NCBI GenBank assembly: GCA_964020155.1 | Contig: OZ026560.1 | Location: 1,603,501-1,667,500, forward strand | Source of the DNA: Chondrilla cf. caribensis | Taxonomy: Eukaryota > Porifera > Demospongiae > Chondrillida > Chondrillidae | DNA: 64,000 nt | Reading direction: 5' to 3' | Shown here: piece after piece, positions 10,928 through 32,900 of the stretch | Layout: each line of letters starts with the position of its first letter | How positions within the stretch are numbered: position 1 is the first letter of the stretch | Program-made: the position numbers and the translations under genes | Notes under the pieces: model-generated | What the model was told of the DNA's origin: nothing | What the model saw: only the letters and a program-made list of their open reading frames with translations | The model's database searches: none

Positions 10928-13186
10928 ATGGAACTCTCTTTGGTCCGTTTCTTGCTACTTGTAGTAGCTATCGATCTTTCACTCGGCTATTGGCAAGAAC
11001 AGGTTCAATACCAGCATTCTTCGCCTATCGGGATACAGACGATAAATGCTGACATCGTCGTCCCACAAAGCGCCTTTGTCTGTAAGCAGGCGGACAATCC
11101 TTGTCAGATAACTCTCAACGTAACTGCAATGGATACCATGACCTTCTACGAGCGCTATGACAATGGCCTGAGATCGTCGCAGGGATTTCCCGCTGAATTC
11201 GTCAATGGGAGTAGACTCGTAATGGCTGATGGATATGATCCTCCTAAGTCGCCGATATCCCGCTTCTTGCATCCAATTTTCGCGGACGGTTTTAGAAGGA
11301 CAGCTTACGTAGTGAACGATCAGTTGCCAGGACCTGTGATAACGGCCTACCGCGGACAGAATATGGAAGTAACGGTTTTGAACAATATCCTGCAACCCAT
11401 GACTATGCACTGGCATGGGCAGCATGTCGATGGAGCACCGTGGTCAGACGGTACTGCATCAGTGAGCCAATGCACCATATTGCCTGGTGACTCTTATGTG
11501 TACAGATTCACAGTGGATCAGATAGGTACTCACTGGTATCACGCACATGATAGTGCTGAACGCTCTGATGGAATTTACGGGGGGTTAATTGTCAAGGAGA
11601 CAACTAACAGTAATGTTGGAGACTATGTCGATTTGCCTGAAGAACACACATTGATTTTAACAGACTGGTTTGATGACCCTTGGAATGTAACATTTGAGCA
11701 ATTCAAGGAGGGAACCTTTCCAGATCTAGTGCATAAACATACGTCATATTCCCCTCTTCAGCAGGCAGATGGCACTCTGGCCTCCCATTATCCCTTTGTT
11801 TCTGGTCTCATCAATGGCCGTGGACGTAAGTACCATCCAAATGCTAATAACTGCAGCGTGCTCAAAAGTGTTCCGCTGAGTGAGTTTATCGTCAGTAATG
11901 AAAGCAGTTATAGGTTCAGGCTTATTGGAGTGTCAACTTGGCATGCCTTCCGTGTCTCTATTCAAGGACACAAACTGAGAGTTATTGCGACGGATGGAGA
12001 ATATATCACAACAAACAATACAGCATCGGAGGTGGACTATGTTATTGTTCAGAGTGGGGAACGCTATGACACTGTAGTCATTCCTACAGAGCCATCACTA
12101 TCTGGTGCTTATTGGATTGTAGCTGAGACTATTGAGGATCATGCAGATATTGTATCAAGATCTTATTGCCTTAGGGGTCACCGAGCATATGCAATCCTTC
12201 GCTATGGTAATGACACCAGTGGGGATCCGGCAACATTGTATGATCCTCTTGACCGAGGGTGCACCAGTGAGGACAAATGTTTCGCAGTCAACTGCCCTTT
12301 TCAAAACTATCCCCATTCGTACAATATAAGTTGCATCAACATGGATCAAGTACAAGCTGTGGCTCCCATCAGCATGCCCATTGATGACAATATGGAGACT
12401 GCATTTTTTAATTTCCTGACTATAAGTAACACACACATATCAAGTAATGGAATAAATGGCCGCCTTTACCTGTCCACCAAGGTACCCTTGTTAACTCAAT
12501 TCGATGATATCCCTGGAACGTGGAATTTCTGCGACTATCCAACTGGAATGCATGAGACACGAGGCAGACAATGCACTCATCAATACAGCCTATCCTCTGA
12601 TGTTACGGAGATGGTTCTAATGAATCTTGGCAATGATGGCAGTAGTGATGATGGAGGCCATTCCCACGGTCACAGTACCAACACTGGCCATGGACACGGG
12701 GGTCACAGTGGAGGACATATTCATGGTCATCCTGTTCATCTCCATGGTTACCACTTCCGAGTGTTAAAGATTGGATATCCCACCTATCACCATGGCAAAT
12801 ACATGGCTGATAACACAGATATCAACTGTACCGATGCCTTCTGCGAGAAAGGACACGTTTGGAATAAAAGGCCAAATGTCACTTTCAACCCATTGATGCC
12901 CAAGAAGGACTCCATCATCATACCTGGTGGTGGCTACGTCATTGTGAGGTTTGAGAGAAATAACCCAGGAAAATGGCTGCTCCATTGCCACATAGCTCCT
13001 CACCAGCAGCAAGGAATGAATTTGGTCATTGTTGACAACAGCACCACATACACTGTTCCTTCCAATATTCCAAAGTGCACTGTTCAAGTTCCGGAAAACA
13101 GCTCAATTAGAGCATATCAAATGATGAACGTATTTCTCCTTGCTTTCATTGTATTGTTGCCTGTGGTACTCATTTTCATTCAGTAG
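10928..13186 (+). CDS. Laccase-like multicopper oxidase, single exon
   Basis: Three-cupredoxin-domain multicopper oxidase: oxidises phenolic or metal substrates and reduces O2 to water. 752 residues from the ATG at 10928, chosen because it opens a signal peptide (MELSLVRFLLLVVAIDLSLG); an upstream in-frame codon at 10865 gives no signal. Copper motifs: HWHGQH (about residue 161), HWYHAH (202), HPVHLHG (601), and HCHIAPHQQQGM (686), which supplies the type-1 Cys, His and an axial Met. A His/Gly-rich insert (HGHSTNTGHGHGG) lies just before HPVHLHG. The last ~22 residues are hydrophobic and could be a membrane anchor or GPI signal. No intron is needed across 2.26 kb, unlike every neighbour. The fungal/insect laccase and ascorbate oxidase family fits; substrate unknown. 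Confidence 0.93.
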   Translation: MELSLVRFLLLVVAIDLSLGYWQEQVQYQHSSPIGIQTINADIVVPQSAFVCKQADNPCQITLNVTAMDTMTFYERYDNGLRSSQGFPAEFVNGSRLVMADGYDPPKSPISRFLHPIFADGFRRTAYVVNDQLPGPVITAYRGQNMEVTVLNNILQPMTMHWHGQHVDGAPWSDGTASVSQCTILPGDSYVYRFTVDQIGTHWYHAHDSAERSDGIYGGLIVKETTNSNVGDYVDLPEEHTLILTDWFDDPWNVTFEQFKEGTFPDLVHKHTSYSPLQQADGTLASHYPFVSGLINGRGRKYHPNANNCSVLKSVPLSEFIVSNESSYRFRLIGVSTWHAFRVSIQGHKLRVIATDGEYITTNNTASEVDYVIVQSGERYDTVVIPTEPSLSGAYWIVAETIEDHADIVSRSYCLRGHRAYAILRYGNDTSGDPATLYDPLDRGCTSEDKCFAVNCPFQNYPHSYNISCINMDQVQAVAPISMPIDDNMETAFFNFLTISNTHISSNGINGRLYLSTKVPLLTQFDDIPGTWNFCDYPTGMHETRGRQCTHQYSLSSDVTEMVLMNLGNDGSSDDGGHSHGHSTNTGHGHGGHSGGHIHGHPVHLHGYHFRVLKIGYPTYHHGKYMADNTDINCTDAFCEKGHVWNKRPNVTFNPLMPKKDSIIIPGGGYVIVRFERNNPGKWLLHCHIAPHQQQGMNLVIVDNSTTYTVPSNIPKCTVQVPENSSIRAYQMMNVFLLAFIVLLPVVLIFIQ

Positions 13187-13486
13187 CTGTAGATAATGTG
13201 ATTTATGTACGTACGTATATGCACTCATGCACACACTAGTGGATTATGTGTAATGACATTATGTAGCCTGTTGAGGCATACTGCATGCATGGTTTGTTCC
13301 AAAACACTCCACTACCATGCTATTATTATCATTGCTGTTACCAAAGATTATAGATTCAAAAATAATTATTTCAATGTGTTAAATAATGTAAGCATGCATG
13401 TACATAAGTAGTATGAATGATTGAATACATGTACGAACAATGTCACACATATACGTATACAAGTAGGTGAATGAGTTAAACAAACA

Positions 13487-16375
13487 TCATACTAATAAAA
13501 CTGCATTTATACAGCCATCATTTTCAGGATTATTGGTAACTTGAGCATATTTTCCTGAAAGTGAGTAAAGATAATACAATGGTAAGTCTGTTGTAGGTGC
13601 ATGTAGCATATGCCACAGAGAGTGCATGTATATATGGGTTCATGTGTGTACTGTGTTATGCATACTATATTGGCTTCATCTCAGGAGAATGGTTCTATAC
13701 ATTTTTTAAATTTATTGACCACTGGATTGAGAGTGTGGAATATGGTTTTTGACTCACTACTTAGATTGAATGAATATCATGTAAGTGCTAAGTAAGGCAG
13801 TTTCAGAAGCCCCTTTCCCCCTTAAGGTTTAATCCCTGATAAACCCTATTGTGCTGTATACATATGCACATACGTATACAGTAGGTATAAGTAGGCATAC
13901 GTGTAGGTGTAAGCATGCTCATTTTACACATACATGGTATACATGTCTATGCATGTGAGTATGAGAGGGAGTGTATTTCAGTTTGCAAAATTTGATGATA
14001 TACAAAATGTACCGTCTGTACATATGCATACTAACCCCAGACTACTTTCCCACTCTGGGTGACAAGACCCAGTTCACTGATGTTGACTTCAATGATGGTC
14101 CCCTTGGTGATGACGCCAAGCTGTGTGTAAAGTGGGGACTGGGGGTTCTTCTTGACCCCAATGAGGGGGAGGTGGAACGTGGCTTTGAGCTCAGGATGGG
14201 TTACATGAGCTTTTTTGAATCTGAGGGCCTACACACATAGATACAGGTAGGAAGATCAAATATAAGTCCTGTAAGTACTGGAAAACCATGTACAAAAGTT
14301 CTGTTAAATCAAGCACCACACATACATACATACAAGCACACACACACGCACATGCACATACACATACACACCTACAGACGCACACACACAAATACACACA
14401 CATACACACAAATACACATACAAAAGCAGACAAAACATCACTACACATGTATGTAAGAACTAGTAAAATACTGTACACATTTATACATACATACATGTAG
14501 GACTACTCTGTCCTGAATACAGAAAGCAGCAATAAACATGTAGACACATACTCAACCCACATTGTCACCAAGTACGACACCAAACCATGTTGTAAAAATA
14601 TGCATCTGGATATGAATGCTTAAGATCTCCCCACAAATACCCCTGTAATCACACATGAATACATACTAGGTACAAGACAACTAATCAATAAGGTTAATTG
14701 AGGAAATAAGGCTGACATCAACAACCCATGATAAATTACCATTGGACGAATAAATCTTTCATATTTTGGTGGCTTTCTTGTGAATCCTTCTCCAACAAAG
14801 GTCACTTTGGTTATCATGCGCTTCCATGCCTTCCCTGTAGTTGTCATAACAACAAAATGTATTGGTTTGAGACATGCAGTAGTCATAGCTTGTCATAGAT
14901 GACAACCACACCACTTCAACAACTTCAACAAAGACATCTTCATGTGAGTTGGAATTTCATTTAACAAGATGTGAAATGTGAATAAAGAGGAAAGAGACCT
15001 CCATAATTGGTTGGCTTACATGTTCAGGCCTGTGTGTAGGCTGGCTTCAGAAGGGGTGTCCAATTTCCTAAGTTAAATATGCCAGAGTAGTAGGGAGTGG
15101 AAACTTTAGGATACCCTACCTTTGAGTTTCAATAAGGCCATTATAGACTGGTTCGAATTGGTGAGGCATTCAGGGACTGAAGGTCTGGAGGAGGGTCATA
15201 CCAAACCTCTCCTGCCTAGAGGCCTGCACATCAACATCGGAAAGATTGGATCTACGCATTCCCCTCACATTGAATTATTTAGAGAATTGGATTGAAGAAC
15301 AAATTTACACTGACTATATTAACTGGGAAGTGTAGAGTACGAAGGGTGAGATTATGTAAAGTAGAAATCAAATCAATAGTCTTCTGTGAGGTCCAGGGGG
15401 AGCTATACAAGCTCCACTTCAATCAATAAAGGGTATAATTAGAATTTCAAGGAGATAGATAGAGGAGACTTCCTGATGAGGTCAAAGGGCTTCAGGGTAG
15501 GCTAGAGGAGAGGGTGCCTTGTGATAAAACAGCCTATTTTATTTTAATTTATTTTATTTTATTAGGCCAAACCTTTTAATCTGTCACAATCTCCCAGTTT
15601 CAAAATAATGTACAAGTACCAATGAATATCCAATTAATCCGCCAAACTCATTAATCCACAATATTCTTTGAAAATGAATTGTGGTGGATTAATGAGAATT
15701 CACTGCACACACATACGTACGTATTTACATACATATACCATACCATATGCATAAAAGAGGCAGCATTGCCAGTAAGGAGCAACCCCTCCCCCCCTCCACA
15801 CACACACCACAATTGAACTTACGTCTTGTTTTACCAGTTTTGACAACTTTGAAAACCTCATTTTCTCCAACTGCTTTGACTTTGGGTAGAGGAACAGTCC
15901 ATTTACCCTGGAATCCAAGAGAACAGTGCATATAGTATCTCTCTCCATCGATGTACCCAAGTGTGTGCGTGTTTGAGTGTGTGTACGTGTGTGCATATGA
16001 GTGCATGTGTGTGCGCATGTGCACGTGTGTGTGCAATAAAGCACAAATACAAGATCTACAGTCACAAGGCAGATTTACAGCTTTTTCCTTTCTTTTTTGC
16101 TTGACCATATTACTGAGCACTTTAGCCCTAGACTGTCCCTCTCTGCACAGACACACAGTGGATAAGAGAACACCAATCAACACCTCAATATTGTGCCAAT
16201 GATCAAGACAGGCACAAACCGATCAAGAAGGTAAGCAGGCACAGCTCCCTTAGGTACCACATCTTCTGATTTCTTTGTTGTCTGTCGCTCTTCATGCAGT
16301 TTCATTCTATAGAACAGAAGATGTAGACACATGTACCAGTAGCACATACACACACAAACAAACACATGCATATAC

Positions 16376-16437
<62 letters not shown>

Positions 16438-17663
16438 ACACTGGGTACACATGTAAGTACATAAAGTAGGCAAGTGTGAAATGGTCAACTATAACATGTA
16501 CATATTCACATGTGTACATCAATGAAATACAAGGGATATAGCAAGAACCTGACAATTTCCGTACAATGAAGGAGGTTACACCTGACAATTCACTTCTCCG
16601 TGGACAAACATGTACATGCTAACACGTATAGCTATGAAAGTCCTATTTAGTTACACACGAACATACGTAGGTACACATATACTGTATGTACGAATGCTCC
16701 TGTGCTAGTTTCCTCATTAAGATGTAGTCAGGGCTCATGGAAACCAGTTAGTTGTTCTATCTTACACACATTAGTAAGATTGATATGTATGTACATACGT
16801 ACACTTACACACACTGGAGGGGCATCAATGCAGACATCCACGTGGACACAAGCAATTGCCACACATATGTACATACGTATCAAGACTAAATTTTTTCGTA
16901 CCTCTTCTTCATAGCAATTTTCTCTTTGAATCTTTGCTTGTTGTATAATTTTGCTCTGCAGGAAACAGATGCAGTGAGGGTGAACTGTGCCTTAAAGTAC
17001 CCAACATACGTATGTACACACAATGTCATGGTACAACAATAAGAGCATGGTGGGTATAGACAGGGTTTCAAGGCTCCACATGACCTGGCCCTTTTGAGTG
17101 TGACAAAGGAGGGACGTCACTGTTATTGACTTCAAACACATAAACATACAGATATGTAAGTTCTATTCGAGTTCAGACACAGTTGAAATCTATATGGTCA
17201 TATAGGTGATATGAAGGCTAGCCGGCAAGCCCTTTTAAAAGTGACTGGAATAATAGTTACTGATTTCATAGGATAACAATGACAACTGCACTTGTTATAC
17301 AAGCTGTGTTGAAACCTCCTTCATCATCCCTAGATCAGCCTCTACAACAGTATGCGCACGAAATATCAAACTCACTTTAATCCATGAAGCTTTTTGACCT
17401 TTTCACTATGTGCATGAGGCTCCCTTCCCTCTTTCTTACGCCTATAGGAATGAAATGGATTAAGGTGCGACTCCTTCGACAAACCTTTAACGATGATGAC
17501 AGATCAGTGCTAACTTCTTCTCAAAATGATCCATACGGTATCCATGCCGTTTCCTTGATAGTTCTATATACTCGTTCTGAGGCTATTATAATCAAAAAAG
17601 AGGTGTCTGTTGTTCAAAAACAACCGTCAATACACAAAACGAGCAGAAGTTCATCCCTACCAT
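13487..17663 (-). CDS. NSA2: NSA2 ribosome biogenesis factor (TINP1)
   Basis: Nucleolar factor for 60S subunit assembly and 27S pre-rRNA processing. Ten minus-strand exons, in transcription order: 17663-17661 (only the ATG), 17582-17515, 17441-17376, 16955-16902, 16306-16220, 16142-16079, 15907-15823, 14834-14740, 14228-14036, 13554-13487 (stop TGA). They total 783 nt, 260 residues, the length I recall for human NSA2, and all phases close. Hallmarks: PQNEYIEL start, [84 protein letters not shown] and the terminal INAVLLV. The N-terminus is basic, followed by the ribosomal S8e-like fold. Introns hold dispersed repeats and (CA)n at 16379-16442. Convergent with the oxidase (about 300 bp apart), divergent from the zinc transporter. 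Confidence 0.97.
15585..15690. repeat. Dispersed repeat shared with 49245-49335
   Basis: CCTTTTAATCTG, AATATCCA and CCAAACT occur in the same order in both places with scattered substitutions. Both copies are in introns. No coding potential; family unknown. Confidence 0.65.
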
Positions 17664-17744
17664 TTTTCAGGCACTCCGGCGGTACGTTGGCAAGATTCGC
17701 GAGCCACGTGGAATGATTTCGCAATCTCCACAAAGAAGAACAAA
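17664..17744. promoter_or_regulatory. Bidirectional promoter between NSA2 and the ZnT5-like gene
   Basis: 81 bp separate the NSA2 start codon (17663, minus) from the proposed transporter start codon (17745, plus), so both 5'UTRs and the core promoter must fit here or overlap the first exons. A CACGTG E-box lies at 17705-17710. There is no TATA box in a suitable place for either gene. Inferred from gene layout; no transcript evidence. Confidence 0.65.
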
Positions 17745-28498
<10,754 letters not shown>

Positions 28499-29515
28499 TG
28501 TATGTGTATTAATTACAGACCTGTCTCTATTGACAGCATTGTCTAATGTATGTTGATCATGGTTCTGTTATTTACTGTAGCGAGAAATCATCGAACTTGC
28601 ATGCATACAATTTCACCTAGTTTATCAATTCATATACTTATTCATTCATATTAGTTGTTATTTTACTTTGGTAGTGTTACTTCATCTGTGAGTAATTCAG
28701 TGTGAATGTTCATGGAAATGATTGTGTGTACCCAAACACCTTCCTCAGTTGTTGTGATAACAGGGTAACCAGGCGACAACATTGTGAAATGTTGTGGTAA
28801 TATCTGCCAATAGAGGAGGATTGTGAATGTAACTGCAGTACATTGATAGGATGTATAGCCATAGAGTCTAGTGAATGCATACGGTGTTTTATATCAATAA
28901 TATTATAACAGGTGTATGCATTGATACCCCTACAGTGTGTGACCTCTACTTCTGTAGTCGTGATCAACAGGAGCTAGGTGCACTCATATACCTATATAAT
29001 ATAATACATTACATGCATATGTACGTATGTATATATCTTGTGAAAGGGCGAAACAGAAACTCCAATGTGCATACGTATATAAACAATCCCTCTGCAACAC
29101 AACTGCCTCCACAAACTATTTACAATAACATGATCATAAAAGTGCAGTGTTTCATTTTGTTATACGTACATACAGGAGCCTATAATAATAATACAGGATT
29201 TGTATGGTCATAGGGGATAAATAGATTCATAGTATGTGTTAAAGAGATTCATAGGATGATCCAGGAATGTAAGGTCAATGAGGTGATCTGTTTTCTAGGA
29301 ATTGTTGGGATTCTGTTAGCTATTACCCTTGAGTATTGAAGCGTAAAGGCAGGCCCTAAACTGCCTGTTGACCAGCTCAGCTAATTTACTTAGTGCACCT
29401 ACTAATCTCCCAGAAGATACCCAGGGGTGAAGGTTCTCTTCTTCGAGGATGTTCAGCCTCTTTTAACTATTATATACAGGTAGGTATATAATATTATATT
29501 CATACACACCACTAG

Positions 29516-29948
<433 letters not shown>

Positions 29949-29998
29949 TCCTGTTCTGTAGAAAGGGAATCAAAGCTTGTACATGAATTCAAGTGAAT

Positions 29999-32900
29999 AT
30001 GGCCAAATCCAGCAATAATATTACACTCAAAGATATCACTGAAGTGTGTAAAATTTGCTACAGTGATGTACAGCACAAATGTGCCAATCCTTCACAGAGT
30101 AGCTCGAATGCAGTGAGTTTACTATTCCCAATTCAGTGTACATACGTAAAGCACACATCCTTGTACACATACACATATCATAGTCAAACTGCACACTTAC
30201 ATGCATAGTTCTAAAGTGTAATTATGCAAACCATCAAATTGCATGTATTTACTTCAGTTTCAGTTACTACTTTACTACACATGTATGTACATACATAGGT
30301 GCAGTTTGTGTATTTTCAAAATAAAGAACAAATTGTTCGACCGAAACCAGATGATTACCAAATAAGAAGAAAACACCATTATTCTTCTCGTAGCTTCAAT
30401 GGGAACTACAAACTGTGCCGCAATCGTCCACCATGTCAGCCAGACTGTACATTTGCTCATGGTGAAGCTGAGCTGAGAGCCTGGAAAGGTACACTGTTTG
30501 TCATACCAGTAACGGATAAAGTGGGATCATCCTGGTAATAGAATTACTGAAGTACAGTAGAACTTTAGTCAAAGACCAACACATCAATAATAGGATTACT
30601 GAAGTACAGTAGAACCACACTCAGAGACAACGTCAGTAATATACTTACTGAAGTACAGTAGAACCTTAGTCAACGACCACCTCAACAATAGAATTACTGA
30701 AGTACAGTATAGAACAACACCTAGAGACTGTCTTAGCAAAAGGATTACTAACGTACTGTAGGGACCACATTTAGAGACCACTTCAGCAATAGGATCACTG
30801 AGCAACTGTGGGACCCCATCAAGTCCACATCAGTAATGGGAACACTATTTCACAGACATAGGAATTCCTCTTCTGTGTTACTCTATGCACACTCAATGTT
30901 ATAATTAAGACTACCTCAATCTTGACACCATTTTGAATGGTCCCATAGGAAGACACATTGCTCCACTGTACTGATAGTATGTGTGCATATATACGTACAT
31001 GGTCATGTGTGTGTGTGTATACAGGATTACTCATTGTGGTAGAACTATGTACACTGTATCCCAGGAAACCTAGGAATGGCGACATGTTACATTAGTCATT
31101 CTGTAGGGCTAAATTTAGGTTGTCCTTATGAATTATTTGCTTTCTTATGATAATTCCTACAAAATCCCTATAAAATTTACTACATGGCAATGATAGAATA
31201 GCATACCTAGCAGTTTTCCCACAAACAAAATTATTTGTGCTATTGTAAATATGTATGCACGCTATTATGGCATGTGTGTTCCACGTGTTAAATGTTTTTG
31301 TCTGTACTGTACACATGCATGTATGCAAGTGTGTGTGTGTGCATGTGTGTGTGTGTGTGTGTATGTGTGTGTATGTGTGTGTGTGTCTGTATGATAGGCA
31401 TTACTTACGTACTATGTATAGCTGGTATTCCTGTCAATATGTACATCAAACTACGTACGTACTTTAATTATCCCAGGTGAACTAAAAATCGTGACCAAGC
31501 CAGTTATGTTCACTCTAGAAGACCTGATAGAAAAGAAATGCTTTCTTCCGGAACACCACAAGAAAGATAGAATGATTGTGCTCCTGTTGAACCAGGACAA
31601 CAATACTATCGAAATCTTCAGAAATGTGCCTCCAAATAAGGAAGCGATGAGAAAAAGAAACGAACGATATGTTTCAAACCATCCAAAGTATAAGTGTCGC
31701 CGTGGTTACAGGTGTGTGTTTCCACACAGCCGGAAGGAAGCCAGCATCTGGAACATCCTTGTCTATGGTGACCAATGGCCTGAGGACGTATTAGGTCAAC
31801 AAGAGCCAATTTCTTCTGTAACCTTCTCTAAGGTACACCATCGTCAAGTAATTATGTGGCTAATACTATAATGTACTGTGTCTGTGAGACCACTTATTGT
31901 AGCTATTGATTGGTGGCTCTGGGATATCCAGTTTCACACAATAAAACAATAAGCCAACAACAAGAAACAAAACATAATGTCATCATTAATAATGTTAATG
32001 TTGTGATAGCTTTCTTGAAGTTTCTTCTGTATTCCTTCTGCCTGTCCAATGATAGCAGAAGGGACAAAGTTGTGACGTATATTACAGTATCATCACGTAA
32101 TGACAACCTTTGTATCTGTCTTTACACAGGAAACTGTGACAAATGTACAGGAAGTGAGTACCTATGACAGAAGTTGTAAGATTGTGGCTAACGAGCATCT
32201 GAGGCAGTCTGTGCTTAAAGATGAGCTGTCAGCAGGGAACTACAAGGATTGGTTCAGGACTCTGCTCTACATGGAGGAAAACAGGAGGACTGAAATTCTA
32301 CAAAACAGGTCAGTATGCAAAGTAATATACACAGTTGTGTGACTTGACATTCTGTATTAGTAGGAGAATCTTGTTTTGAATGAATGACCTGATGAACCTA
32401 ACAAACCTGTCCTTATTTGTCCAACAGTAGATCTCTCCATGGACACATGACATTGTACTATGCCCTTGGATAGTCACTTAATGTTTAATCACACTACAAA
32501 ATACATCTGCCATGCTTTTACATAGTGCATATTTCAATCTTGATAGTAGCGGCTGCTGCAGTAGCTACCTGTTACATCCAGTCCAGTGAGTGAGGTCCTA
32601 CGCACATTGGGAAAACACCACTTTCCTTGAGTATGTGACCCTATTGAAGCATTGTTGAATGTCCCTATTTCGTTGCTTATGCATTAAAGCGGACAGATTC
32701 AATAACATTTCAATAGGTTTACAATCCTTAAGGATAGATACATAGGTTCTACTGTATCAAAATTACTAACAAATGGTTTCAATGTACATGCAATTTATAA
32801 AATTAATATGTGCTTGAACCCTCATAAACAATATTGTATGTAATGAATTTAGTGTTGAGGTAGCTATTTAGTGTATGGCATTGTATCTGTCTTGTGAATC

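Noticed and set aside
13971..14240. Plus-strand 89-codon frame
   Set aside because: Exact antisense of the 14036-14228 NSA2 exon, whose minus-strand reading matches the family over 64 residues.
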